Positions 18,446 through 26,998 of a stretch of DNA of 64,000 bases are shown here, in pieces. Origin of the DNA: GCA-2794515 sp034436155. GTDB taxonomy: Bacteria > Chloroflexota > Anaerolineae > Aggregatilineales > Phototrophicaceae. Under the pieces are notes generated by a model. That model did not search any database. It was not told where the DNA came from and saw nothing but the letters and a program-made list of their open reading frames with translations. The translations under genes and the position numbers were made by a program. Position 1 is the first letter of the stretch, and each line of letters starts with the position of its first letter. Location of the stretch: assembly GCA_034436155.1 (NCBI GenBank), contig DAOTVP010000011.1, positions 9,581 to 73,580 of the forward strand. Direction: 5' to 3'.

Positions 18446-20638
18446 TTATTTGAGCGCGATGCTACATTCCGCCGTGAATTTATCGGCACGCGCCACGATT
18501 TTCACCGTACCCGATGTTTGGCGGGCGCGGATATACACTGCGCCTTGCCCGCCCATCAGCACCAACGGATTTTCGCCGTATAAATCGGCTTCGCCATGCA
18601 CCTCAAACGTCACGGGATAAGTCGCAAATGGCAACGGATTGCCGTAGGTGTCCTCAATTTTGATGACGAGGCGGGTCATATCCATGCCATCGGCGTGGAG
18701 TTCGGTATCATCGGGCGTGAGGGTCAATCTTTTCGGCAGGGCATCGGTGCTGATGCGTTGCGTGGTGACAACCTTTTCGTTGATAAGCCCCTCTAGGCGC
18801 AAATCGCCATTCGGACGGGCGACCATCACCCCTAACCCGTCAATTTTGAATGGGGGATGGGGCAAATGCGGGAATTCATCGCGTGCAGGCGTGAACGTGC
18901 CGATTTTTTCATCGCCAACATACGCCGTCACCTGTTCGCAATTGCTGAATACCCATATCGAATTGAGCAACCCCTCGCTAATATCGCCCGGTTGCCAACT
19001 AGTGGCGGCTTTCAGGACGACCAACACCGATGGGCTGATTTGGCTGGCATAAAAATGGGCGGCATATTTGGGCAAGCGGAATATATCCATCACGCCATGA
19101 TAACACATTCTATCACCCGCGCCGAATTGCACATGGGTGTTATAATCAAACGCGCACCACCCAATCGCGCCCGACACCTTGCGATTTGCCCCCGCTAAAT
19201 TTTGGATTTTAGCATGACGCATAGCGTGTTCGATTTTGCGTTCTTCGTTGTCATACGATTTGGTCGGGTACATATGACCGTTAAATTCCGTCACCAACCA
19301 CGGGGATTGTGTCGGTTCTGCGATGCCATTTGAGAAGTCGTTCATGGTATACACGTCTTCTAAAAATTCGCTTCCATCCCAATAGCGCACACCGCCTGTC
19401 GGACGGGTGGGGTCGAGTTTGCGGGCGAGCGTGTTGGTATCGCAATAAAAATCGTGGTCATCGAGGCTTTCGTTGATGCGAACACCCCAAATCACGATAG
19501 ACGGGTGATTCCAATCGCGTTCTATCATTTTACGCAGGTCATTTTTAGATACCTCTTTCCATGCCTCATCACCGATATGTTGCCAGCCTGGGATTTCTTC
19601 AAACACCAACAAGCCGATTTCATCACACCGATTCAAAAAATAGGGGCTTTGGGGATAGTGTGACGTGCGGACGATGTTACAGCCCAATTCGTATTTCACA
19701 ATGTCGGCATCTTTTTCTTGTAAGCGTGCCGATGCCGCCGCCCCAATATACGGATAGGTCTGATGCCGATTCAACCCGCGTAATTTGATGTGTTCGCCGT
19801 TCAGATAAAAGCCATCGGCGCGGAATTGCGCCTCTCGGAAGCCGAATCTGACCTTGATATGGTCTATGAGTGTCATGGGGCGGTTGGGCGCTTCGAGACC
19901 CAAATCTATCCCACAAGTATATAAAATGGGATTATCCAACGACCATAAATCGAATGTGCCTTTGGGCAAGGTGAGCGTGGTTTTGAGCGTGCTGTTGGCG
20001 GGGACGACCACTTCGGTGCTGGTGGCGTATTCGGTCTCCCAATCGCCTTCGACTTCGGTGCTGATATACACTTTTTGCAGGTCATCGGTGGTATTTTTTA
20101 CCCACACATCGGCTTGGGCGTAGGCGTGCGCTGTGGTGACATCGTGCGTCGAGACGCGCACATTTTCGATGTAACACGGTTCGACATAGCGCAAAAACAC
20201 ATCGCGGTAAATGCCACCGAATGCCAGATAATCGACTACGAATCCGAAGGGCGGAATATCGGGGCGTTCTGTCGAATCGAGGTGAATTTCGACCAGATTG
20301 TCATCATGTTCGTGGATGAAATCGGTTATATCCACCGAAAACGGCACATAACCGCCTTTGTGTTCGGGAAAGGTATGCCCGTTAATCGTGACGGTAGTCG
20401 CCAACATTGCGCCGTCAAAATCCAACATGAGCCGTCTGCCATTGAGCGATTCTGGGAGCGTAAAGCGTTTGCGATACGTGCTGAGGAATTGATAGTCTTT
20501 ATCATCAAAATTGCGATGTGGCAGGACGAGGTTGGTATGAGGCAATGTCACCCGTTCAAAGGCGCTATCGGGTACGTTGCCCGTCACTTTTTGCGGGATG
20601 AATAACCAATCGTGGTTGAATAACAGCGTGCTACGCAT
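18446..20638 (-). CDS. Glycoside hydrolase family 2 protein (beta-galactosidase/beta-glucuronidase type)
   Basis: 730 residues. An N-terminal sugar-binding jelly-roll (to about 180) and an immunoglobulin-like domain (about 185-280) precede a TIM barrel with GLNRHQTYPYIG, WNHPSIVIWGVRINES (acid/base Glu in the RINES segment) and a candidate nucleophile Glu in WLVTEFNGHM. C-terminal Ig-like domains follow. The first domain holds RRLMLDFDGAM, as in other GH2 enzymes. No signal peptide is seen, so it is probably cytoplasmic. GGAG lies 12 bases before the ATG. It converges on the TetR gene with a 6-bp gap. Confidence 0.92.
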   Translation of the reverse strand: MRSTLLFNHDWLFIPQKVTGNVPDSAFERVTLPHTNLVLPHRNFDDKDYQFLSTYRKRFTLPESLNGRRLMLDFDGAMLATTVTINGHTFPEHKGGYVPFSVDITDFIHEHDDNLVEIHLDSTERPDIPPFGFVVDYLAFGGIYRDVFLRYVEPCYIENVRVSTHDVTTAHAYAQADVWVKNTTDDLQKVYISTEVEGDWETEYATSTEVVVPANSTLKTTLTLPKGTFDLWSLDNPILYTCGIDLGLEAPNRPMTLIDHIKVRFGFREAQFRADGFYLNGEHIKLRGLNRHQTYPYIGAAASARLQEKDADIVKYELGCNIVRTSHYPQSPYFLNRCDEIGLLVFEEIPGWQHIGDEAWKEVSKNDLRKMIERDWNHPSIVIWGVRINESLDDHDFYCDTNTLARKLDPTRPTGGVRYWDGSEFLEDVYTMNDFSNGIAEPTQSPWLVTEFNGHMYPTKSYDNEERKIEHAMRHAKIQNLAGANRKVSGAIGWCAFDYNTHVQFGAGDRMCYHGVMDIFRLPKYAAHFYASQISPSVLVVLKAATSWQPGDISEGLLNSIWVFSNCEQVTAYVGDEKIGTFTPARDEFPHLPHPPFKIDGLGVMVARPNGDLRLEGLINEKVVTTQRISTDALPKRLTLTPDDTELHADGMDMTRLVIKIEDTYGNPLPFATYPVTFEVHGEADLYGENPLVLMGGQGAVYIRARQTSGTVKIVARADKFTAECSIALK

Positions 20639-20987
20639 AAAAATTTTTAACTCCGATAATCATGCCAATAATCTGTATTTAGTATAGCCGATTTTGTCCA
20701 ATATCCTATTGGATGGTTTTGCCGCAGGGCGGATATACGGCTTCGCCTAATCCGCCCGTACACATTCTCAAAATTTACGGGGATGTAGTGGCGGATTAGC
20801 ACCTTCAGGTGCGTATATCCGCCATTTTGGTCTCAAATCGAAATGCACTTATTTGGTGATAAATATCCTGTGGGATGTATTCGCATGACCTGTTATAATC
20901 TATCCTAAACACACCCCTATCGCGCATTTTGTACCAGACGGGTGTATCTAAAATACGCACATCATAGATTATTGTTAAGGAGTTCCC
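20639..20987. other. Divergent intergenic region between GH2 and tal-pgi
   Basis: 349 bp without a gene. It holds a doublet of type A palindromes (20727-20824) and, nearer tal-pgi, a perfect TATAAT at 20894-20899 with only a weak upstream hexamer. AAGGAG precedes the tal-pgi start. Confidence 0.6.
20727..20824. repeat. Inverted doublet of type A palindromes
   Basis: Left copy 20727-20757 (GGGCGGATATACG ... CTAATCCGCCC) followed by GTACA; right copy 20789-20824 is its inverted counterpart (TGGCGGATTAG ... CGTATATCCGCCA) preceded by TGTAG. About 21 bp separate the two tails. Confidence 0.9.
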
Positions 20988-23861
20988 ATGTCGAATCCAC
21001 CAGTAGCGGTGCAGAAATTCGGTCAAAGTATCTGGATAGATAACATCCGCCGTAAATTGCTCGAAGACGGCACATTTCAACGGATGATAGACGAAGATGG
21101 TGTGGTCGGTGTGACCTCGAACCCTGCCATTTTTCAGAAAGCCATTGGGCAATCGGATGATTATGATGGTGTCATCACCCAACTCGCCGAATTTTCGCCA
21201 GAAGATATTTACGAGCAACTGGCGGTGGCGGATATTCAACGCGCCGCCGATTTATTCCGCCCCGTATACGATAAAACCAACGGACGCGATGGGTATGTCA
21301 GTTTAGAGGTGTCACCGTTGTTGGCACGCGATACCAAAGGTACTGTCCACGAAGCCAAGCGCCTCGCCGAAGCCGTAAACCGCCCCAATTTGATGATAAA
21401 AATCCCCGCCACACCTGAAGGCATTCCCGCCATCGAAGCCACGATTGCGGCGGGCATCAATGTCAATGTGACGCTGATTTTTTCGGTGAATAATTATATC
21501 GAAGTGGCAGAAGCCTATTTACGCGGGTTAGAACGCCGTCATGCCGAAGGCTTGCCGATTAACAACATCGCCTCGGTTGCCAGCTTTTTTGTCAGTCGGA
21601 TAGATACCATGATAGATAAGGCGCTCGAAAATAATATTCATTCGGCGCGGATGGTCGGCGATATGGGGCGGGTACAAGCCAATTCACGCTTGTTAGGACG
21701 GGCGGCGATTGCCAATGCACGCCTCGCCTATCAACAATTTTTGAGCATTTTCAACAGTGACCGTTTTAAGGCGCTTCAAGAGGCGGGCGCACAAGTCCAG
21801 CGTCCGTTATGGGCTTCGACAGGCACAAAAAACCCCGCCTATTCGCCGACGATGTATGTCGATGCGCTCATTGGGCGCGATACAGTGAACACCGTCCCGC
21901 CCGATACCCTAGCGGCATTCAAAGCCAGTGGCACAGTCGAGCGCGAGACCGTCTTAGATCTAAGCGATAACCCGATTGAATTATTCGATCAACTCGCAGA
22001 AGTCGGTATTGAGATTGATAACATCACCAAACGCCTACAAGATGATGGTGTCGAGGCGTTTGTCATGGCATTTGAAGACCTGATTGGTCAAATCAAATCG
22101 AAACGTGCTATTTTGAATGCCAATATGATGGAACGGCAAAAATTGGCGCTCGGCATTTATGCCACCCACGTCAAAGATGCCATGACGCAACTGGGCAATA
22201 CCTATTTTAATTCGCGCATTTGGAATAAAGACGGTAGCATCTGGAAAGATCACGGACCCACCATCGCCAAAATTCAGAATCGCTTAGGATGGTTAAATGT
22301 CTTAGAGACGATGGACATTGCACGCATCAAAGCGTTACAAGCCAGCATCAAGGGGTCTGAATTTAAGTATGTGGTGTTGTTGGGCATGGGGGGCAGTAGC
22401 CTCGCGCCCGAAGTGATGGCGCAAACTTTCGGCATCCAACCGAATTTTCCGGAGTTACTCGTCTTAGATAGCACCCATCCCGCCCAAATCAAACACATCG
22501 AAGACCAGATTAAACTAGATAAAACGTTGTTTATTGTCGCCAGCAAATCGGGTTCGACCATCGAAACGGCGTGTTTTAGCGCCTATTTCTACGCCAAAAC
22601 AGGCAATAATGGCTCGCAATTCATCGCCATCACCGATGAGGGGAGCAAATTGGCGCAAGAGGCACAAGCCAATGGCTACCGCGATATTTTTATCAATCCA
22701 TCCGATATCGGCGGGCGTTATAGCGCACTCAGCTACTTCGGACTCGTCCCCGCCGCCGTCATGGGCTTGGATATTGACCGGTTTTGGAGCAATGCCCGCA
22801 AGATGATCGAATCTTGTGGTGAGAGCATCCCCATCGATCAACACCCGGGCATTTCGCTCGGCGCGATTATGGGCGCACTCGCACAACAAGGGCGCGATAA
22901 AATTTGCATCTTCGCCAGCAAATCGATCGCCAGTTTTGGCAATTGGGTCGAGCAACTGATCGCCGAGAGCATCGGCAAAGAGGGCAAAGGGGTTGTGCCT
23001 GTGGTCGGTGCAACGGTCGGTCGTCCACACGATTATGCCAGTGATCGCTTGTTTATCTACCTGAAAGTGTTGGATGACATCAGCAATGATGAGATGGATG
23101 AACAAATCAAAGCCCTGCGCGAGGCGGGGCATCCGCGTGTCACGTTGTTACTCGATGACCCCTACGCCATTGCGGGCGAATTTTTCCGTTGGGAATATGC
23201 CACCGCCGTCATGGGGCAGATCTATAAAATTAACCCGTTTGATGAGCCGAATGTCACCGAGAGCAAAGAAAACACGGGACGTTTGCTCGCGCATTATCAA
23301 GAACATGGCGCGTTGCCGACTTATACCCCGTTCATTGATGATGATGTGACCGCGTTGTATATCAGCGAACACACCCTCGCGCCGTTGCGCGAATTGGGCG
23401 ATTCGCACGGCTATAATATCAACAACCGTTTAGAATTATTGGCGGCGCAATTTAATGGCACGCATTCCGGTGATTATTTTGGATTGTTAGCATATTTGCC
23501 CTATATGCCCAAAATTCACGAAAAATTAGAGCGCATTCGTCGTCGTTTGCGTCATGCGACACGTCGTGCGGTGACGTTGGGCTACGGACCGCGCTATCTG
23601 CATAGCACGGGTCAATTGCATAAGGGTGGGGCGAATAACGGGGTGTTCATCCTCATCACCGCCGACCATAGCCTAGATGTTGAAATCCCGAATATGCCCT
23701 ATACTTTTGGGATTTTGAACGATGCCCAAGCCGCGGGCGATATGGAAGCTCTCGAAACGCATCACCGCCGTGTGATACGGATTCATATCAAAGGCGATGT
23801 GTTGGCGGGGATTGATAAACTGCTCGATGCCATCGAATTTGTATCGGAAAGACGGTTATAA
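20988..23861 (+). CDS. tal-pgi: Transaldolase / glucose-6-phosphate isomerase fusion
   Basis: 957 residues. Residues about 1-370 are transaldolase: GVTSNPAIFQKAI, the Schiff-base lysine K138 in LMIKIPATPEGI, and NVTLIFS. After a linker, residues about 390-957 form a phosphoglucose isomerase with LGMGGSSLAPEV, SKSGSTIET, a GGRYSALS segment near residue 580, and a final SIS-type lobe. The fusion links the non-oxidative pentose phosphate pathway to glycolysis at the level of fructose-6-phosphate. Such fusions are known in several bacterial groups. AAGGAG precedes the ATG. Confidence 0.95.
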   Translation: MSNPPVAVQKFGQSIWIDNIRRKLLEDGTFQRMIDEDGVVGVTSNPAIFQKAIGQSDDYDGVITQLAEFSPEDIYEQLAVADIQRAADLFRPVYDKTNGRDGYVSLEVSPLLARDTKGTVHEAKRLAEAVNRPNLMIKIPATPEGIPAIEATIAAGINVNVTLIFSVNNYIEVAEAYLRGLERRHAEGLPINNIASVASFFVSRIDTMIDKALENNIHSARMVGDMGRVQANSRLLGRAAIANARLAYQQFLSIFNSDRFKALQEAGAQVQRPLWASTGTKNPAYSPTMYVDALIGRDTVNTVPPDTLAAFKASGTVERETVLDLSDNPIELFDQLAEVGIEIDNITKRLQDDGVEAFVMAFEDLIGQIKSKRAILNANMMERQKLALGIYATHVKDAMTQLGNTYFNSRIWNKDGSIWKDHGPTIAKIQNRLGWLNVLETMDIARIKALQASIKGSEFKYVVLLGMGGSSLAPEVMAQTFGIQPNFPELLVLDSTHPAQIKHIEDQIKLDKTLFIVASKSGSTIETACFSAYFYAKTGNNGSQFIAITDEGSKLAQEAQANGYRDIFINPSDIGGRYSALSYFGLVPAAVMGLDIDRFWSNARKMIESCGESIPIDQHPGISLGAIMGALAQQGRDKICIFASKSIASFGNWVEQLIAESIGKEGKGVVPVVGATVGRPHDYASDRLFIYLKVLDDISNDEMDEQIKALREAGHPRVTLLLDDPYAIAGEFFRWEYATAVMGQIYKINPFDEPNVTESKENTGRLLAHYQEHGALPTYTPFIDDDVTALYISEHTLAPLRELGDSHGYNINNRLELLAAQFNGTHSGDYFGLLAYLPYMPKIHEKLERIRRRLRHATRRAVTLGYGPRYLHSTGQLHKGGANNGVFILITADHSLDVEIPNMPYTFGILNDAQAAGDMEALETHHRRVIRIHIKGDVLAGIDKLLDAIEFVSERRL

Positions 23862-23883
23862 ACGGTGTGCTGATTGAGTATTG

Positions 23884-24048
23884 GGGACGATATACGAGGC
23901 TAACGCCTCTAATCGTCCCGTACAGATACTCATTTTTTAGTCATGTACTGGCGGATTAGTGAAGCGTGTGTCCGTCCGCCACCCATAGACATTATGTGGT
24001 GCAATTTTGTGTGTACTGGCGGATTACGCATAGCGCGTATATTCGCCA
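23884..24048. repeat. Three type A palindromes downstream of tal-pgi
   Basis: Copy 1 at 23884-23919 uses the GGGACGAT/ATCGTCCC stem with an AGGC/GCCT inner hairpin and a GTACA tail. Copy 2 at 23944-23981 (inverted, TGTACTGGCGG start, degenerate) and copy 3 at 24012-24048 (inverted, TGTACTGGCGG ... ATTCGCCA) follow. This fills most of the gap between convergent genes. Confidence 0.88.
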
Positions 24049-24067
24049 TCACCGAAATACGATGTGT

Positions 24068-24622
24068 TTATATTGCGCTAACCACCATCTGACGGGCAAA
24101 TTCACCCACCCGATTCGCGGGATTATCCACGCCATACATGCGGACTGCCATGAACGCGCCGTCCATCATCAAATAGAGTTGATTCGCCAGTGCATCGGCG
24201 TTTTTTGCGCCCATCGCATGACATAATGCCGATAGTCGCGCCCGTACTGCCTCTTTATTTTGGCGTGCCACTTCATGACTCGGATGGGTGAAATCTGGAA
24301 ATTCGCTGACGGCAATCAGAAACGGGCATCCGTAACAGGTGGGGGTCGAGACTAATTTTTGCAGGGCATCAAATATGGCGATGAGTTGGTCTTTGGGGTC
24401 GTCATACGGGGCAGTTGCGCCATCAAACCACGCCCAAAATTGGCGATTCATCTCTTCTAAATAGGCTACGATTAAATCGTCTTTCGACTTAAAATGCCGA
24501 TACAACGTGGCTTTGGCGATTTGCGATTCGGCGATAATCATATCGATGCCGATTGCCCGATACCCATACTGAAAAAATAACCCCCCTGCTACATCCAAAA
24601 TTTTTTCGCGTGCCGATGACAT
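24068..24622 (-). CDS. TetR-family transcriptional regulator
   Basis: 184 residues from the ATG at 24622. N-terminal HTH: REKILDVAGGLFFQYGYRA followed by IIAESQIAKATLYRHFKSKDDLI. The C-terminal domain contains CYGCPFLIA, typical of a TetR subgroup that regulates a nearby redox gene. It is divergent from the oxidoreductase gene at 24742, with AGACAG-type operators between. The 60-residue upstream extension of the frame crosses the operators and is not used. Confidence 0.9.
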   Translation of the reverse strand: MSSAREKILDVAGGLFFQYGYRAIGIDMIIAESQIAKATLYRHFKSKDDLIVAYLEEMNRQFWAWFDGATAPYDDPKDQLIAIFDALQKLVSTPTCYGCPFLIAVSEFPDFTHPSHEVARQNKEAVRARLSALCHAMGAKNADALANQLYLMMDGAFMAVRMYGVDNPANRVGEFARQMVVSAI

Positions 24623-24636
24623 TTTCAACTTACTCC

Positions 24637-24665
24637 TTGACACAAGACAGACTTGTCTGTATAGT
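24637..24665 (+). promoter_or_regulatory. Promoter for the oxidoreductase gene with an embedded operator
   Basis: TTGACA (24637-24642), 17-base spacer, TATAGT (24660-24665). The spacer contains the perfect palindrome ACAGAC-TT-GTCTGT (24647-24660), so repressor binding would directly block polymerase. Confidence 0.8.
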
Positions 24666-24692
24666 GAGATTATCAAGTAGACAGAACTGTCT
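24647..24692. promoter_or_regulatory. Two TetR operators, 24647-24660 and 24679-24692
   Basis: Site 1: ACAGAC-TT-GTCTGT. Site 2: AGACAG-AA-CTGTCT. Both have perfect 6-bp arms and share an AGACAG/CTGTCT core; their centres are 32 bp (about three helical turns) apart. They most likely bind the regulator encoded at 24068-24622. Confidence 0.75.
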
Positions 24693-24741
24693 TTATCATA
24701 CGCAAAAACAGATAAAAACACAAGCATAAGGAGTATCTCAC

Positions 24742-25416
24742 ATGAAAATTGGCGTTTTAGGTACAGGCGGAGTAGGGCAAACCATATCAGTAAAATTATC
24801 ACAAATCGGTCATGATGTGATGCTTGGCACGCGAGATGTGAATAGAACCCGCGCCAAAGTAGAATCGGATGGCTATCCTTTCAGAAATTGGCTCGAAGCA
24901 CATTCGGCGATTCAATTGGGGACATTCGCCCAATCTGCCCAATGGGGTGAGGTTGTCATCAACGCCACGTCAGGTCATGCCAGCATAGCGGCGCTTGAAT
25001 CGGCAGGGGAAGCCAACTTAAACGGCAAAATTTTGATAGACATCTCGAATCCGCTCGATTTTTCAAAGGGGATGCCCCCATCGTTATTTGTATCCAACAC
25101 CGCTTCGCTGGCAGAGCAAATTCAAGCCCGTTTTCCGTCGGTCAAAGTGGTCAAAACCCTGAATACATTAACCGCGCCGTTGATGGTCAACCCGAATTTA
25201 CTGGCGGATGGCGACCATCACCTCTTTGTGAGTGGTAACGATGCCGATGCTAAAAATAGCGTTATGGATTATCTGAAAACATGGTTTGGCTGGAAGCATA
25301 TCATAGATTTAGGCGACATCACGACAGCGCGTGGCACAGAGATGATGTTGCCCGTGTGGATTCGGTTGTGGGGTGTATTCGGTTCGCCGATGTTCAATTT
25401 CAAGATTGTGCGATAG
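24742..25416 (+). CDS. NAD(P)-binding oxidoreductase of the F420-dependent NADP reductase type
   Basis: 224 residues. N-terminal dinucleotide fold MKIGVLGTGGVGQ (GxGGxG at 7-12), LGTRD at the end of the second strand, and NATSG and IDISNPLDF further on, as in the NADP oxidoreductase/F420-dependent family. Many members of this group act on small carbonyls or have unknown substrates; F420 use is not shown here. AAGGAG lies just upstream of the ATG. Regulated by the divergent TetR, judging from the operator-containing promoter. Confidence 0.85.
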   Translation: MKIGVLGTGGVGQTISVKLSQIGHDVMLGTRDVNRTRAKVESDGYPFRNWLEAHSAIQLGTFAQSAQWGEVVINATSGHASIAALESAGEANLNGKILIDISNPLDFSKGMPPSLFVSNTASLAEQIQARFPSVKVVKTLNTLTAPLMVNPNLLADGDHHLFVSGNDADAKNSVMDYLKTWFGWKHIIDLGDITTARGTEMMLPVWIRLWGVFGSPMFNFKIVR

Positions 25417-25439
25417 GTGCCTCGAACCTCATCATCCGA

Positions 25440-25464
25440 CCCCTTCTTCGATACGAAGAAGGGG
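25440..25464. terminator. Bidirectional terminator between convergent genes
   Basis: CCCCTTCTTCG and CGAAGAAGGGG form a perfect 11-bp stem with a 3-base loop, midway between the oxidoreductase stop and the cysteine synthase stop. A TTATTTTT stretch follows on the plus strand. Confidence 0.7.
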
Positions 25465-25502
25465 CAGAAAACTTATTTTTCAGGCGGATTTAGAGGGAAT
25501 TG

Positions 25503-26471
25503 TTATTTCGTCCAGAAGCCTTCGCTCAGATATTTATAGGCGTTATCGGGGAACACGGTGACAATCGTGCCACTTTCGTCATTATTAGCCAGGCGTTCCG
25601 CCACTTTCAACGCGCCGACCATCGCCGTTGCCGAACTAATCCCGACCAGATAGCCTTCTTCGCGTGCCAGACGGCGTGCCATGGCGTAAGTTTCTTCTGT
25701 GGAGATGTTCATATTTTCATCCGCCACGCTAGGGTCATAAATACCGGGTTTGATGGCGGTGGGCATGTGTTTCAGACCCTCTAACCCATGAAACGGCGAA
25801 TCGGGTTGGAGCGAAATCACCTGAATAGCGGGGTTATAATCGTGCAAGCGCCGACCTGTGCCTGTGAGCGTGCCACTCGTGCCGAGTCCTGCGACAAAAT
25901 GCGTGACTGTGCCGTGTGTTTGTAACCAAATTTCGACACCTGTGCCGTGATAATGCGCCCGCCAATTGGCGGGATTATTGTATTGGTCGGCGAAAAAATA
26001 GCCTTCGGGTTCTTTTTCGATGAGTTCACGCACCGCCAAAATCGCGCCATCACTGCCTTCAAGCGGGTCGGTGAGGACGAGTTCCGCGCCATACGCCCGC
26101 AAAATAGCGATGCGTTCTGGGCTGGCGTTGGCGGGCAAAAATAACTTCACACGGTAGCCTTTGGATGCGCCAATCATGGCATAGGCGATGCCTGTATTGC
26201 CACTGGTGCTATCCAAAATCGTCTTGCCAGGATACAGCAGACCATCGCGTTCCGCCTCGCGGATGATATTCAGCGCGGCGCGATCTTTCACACTGCCACC
26301 CGGATTTGTCCATTCGGCTTTGGCATAAATTTTGATATTTTCGGGCAAGTGCGCCGTGATGCGGTGAAAATCGAGTAATGGCGTGTTGCCGATTTGTTTT
26401 TCAATCGAAACGCCCATGTGATGTTGACCATGGGGCATATAGGTGTCGGTGTTACGCATTGCAGAAATCAT
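25503..26471 (-). CDS. cysK: Cysteine synthase / PLP-dependent beta-replacing enzyme
   Basis: 322 residues, fold type II PLP enzyme. It would make cysteine from O-acetylserine (or O-phosphoserine) and sulfide. The PLP lysine is K62 in NPGGSVKDR; substrate loop STSGNTG; phosphate loop GLGTSGTLTGTGR. CysK and CysM types cannot be separated with certainty. The start at 26471 has AAGGGA upstream; an internal Met at residue 5 is a possible alternative. It is preceded by a long leader with a strong promoter and an intrinsic terminator-like hairpin, suggesting attenuation control. Confidence 0.9.
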   Translation of the reverse strand: MISAMRNTDTYMPHGQHHMGVSIEKQIGNTPLLDFHRITAHLPENIKIYAKAEWTNPGGSVKDRAALNIIREAERDGLLYPGKTILDSTSGNTGIAYAMIGASKGYRVKLFLPANASPERIAILRAYGAELVLTDPLEGSDGAILAVRELIEKEPEGYFFADQYNNPANWRAHYHGTGVEIWLQTHGTVTHFVAGLGTSGTLTGTGRRLHDYNPAIQVISLQPDSPFHGLEGLKHMPTAIKPGIYDPSVADENMNISTEETYAMARRLAREEGYLVGISSATAMVGALKVAERLANNDESGTIVTVFPDNAYKYLSEGFWTK

Positions 26472-26760
26472 GTCTCACATCCCTTTTGTGTCTATCATCC
26501 AGTGTCCAAACAAAAACCGCCAAGCAACAAAAAACAACGTGGGTATCACCATCCAAACTGACGAGGATGTTCCACGTTGTTTTTTTATAAGTCGCTTGAC
26601 GGTCTTGGTTGATTTTTGTTAGCTATTCAGAAAAATCACGAAAACCGATTATTGTTTCAAGTTGAGCGTCCTATAAGCGGGGAACAAATCCTCAAGGCTT
26701 ATAGGTACGACAAGAACGCAACCAAAGCATGGCATTCTCCATACATGTGCTAAAACATCA
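26472..26760 (-). promoter_or_regulatory. Structured 5' leader of cysteine synthase, candidate attenuator or riboswitch
   Basis: About 290 bases lie between the predicted transcription start (near 26760) and the start codon. On the minus strand a proximal stem CCTATAAGC/GCTTATAGG (9 bp, 18-base loop) is extended by a GTT-GCGT/ACGC-AAC helix. Then comes a long hairpin ending in a T6 run about 55 bases before the ATG (see 26516-26603). The order promoter, long stem, terminator and gene resembles T-box leaders, and a TGGAAC sequence sits in the terminator stem. A canonical T-box sequence is not matched, however. Ligand unknown. Confidence 0.55.
26516..26603. terminator. 88-bp inverted-repeat element with T runs on both strands
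   Basis: Outer arms ACCGCCAAGC and GCTTGACGGT (one mismatch) enclose a 14-bp perfect helix (AAAAAACAACGTGG with CCACGTTGTTTTTT) and an inner CATCC/GGATG pair. The helix is followed by T runs in either direction, so it can act as an intrinsic terminator on both strands. Within the cysteine synthase leader it would be the regulated terminator. The terminal inverted repeats also leave a small mobile element possible. Confidence 0.65.
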
Positions 26761-26767
26761 TGTGTCT

Positions 26768-26796
26768 ACTGTACCGCGTGATGACCGTGTTGTCAA
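26768..26796 (-). promoter_or_regulatory. Sigma-70-type promoter driving the cysteine synthase leader
   Basis: Minus strand TTGACA (26791-26796), 17-base spacer, TACAGT (26768-26773). This is the best-matching promoter near the gene and sets a leader of roughly 290 bases. Confidence 0.75.
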
Positions 26797-26866
26797 TCAC
26801 TTGGTGCAAAATTTTTATACTGTTTTTAGAGACGCATCACCGAATACACATCTTACCGATTTAACA

Positions 26867-26907
26867 GGTCGGATATACGGGCGTACCACCCTAATCCAAC
26901 CCGACAC
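26867..26907. repeat. Variant type A palindrome
   Basis: GGTCGGATATACGGG at the left, CCCTAATCCAACCCGACA at the right. The conserved ATATACG and CTAATCC parts are kept while the outer stem differs. It lies between the cysteine synthase promoter and the PIN pseudogene; no gene is seen in 26797-26998. Confidence 0.7.
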
Positions 26908-26998
26908 ATGGGAAACTTGCGCGTTTGAAGTCGTATTTTTAGTCATAGGATGATGATAATCGGAATAAGGGATGTTCGTCAATATAGGGGTAGAAAAT

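Noticed and set aside
26472..26760. Canonical T-box riboswitch before cysteine synthase
   Set aside because: Leader length and layout fit, but the conserved 14-base T-box sequence and a clear specifier loop could not be matched by eye; kept only as a possibility.
26729..26953. 74-residue plus-strand open frame between cysteine synthase and the PIN gene
   Set aside because: It runs across the leader promoter and a type A palindrome, has no ribosome site, and its translation looks random.
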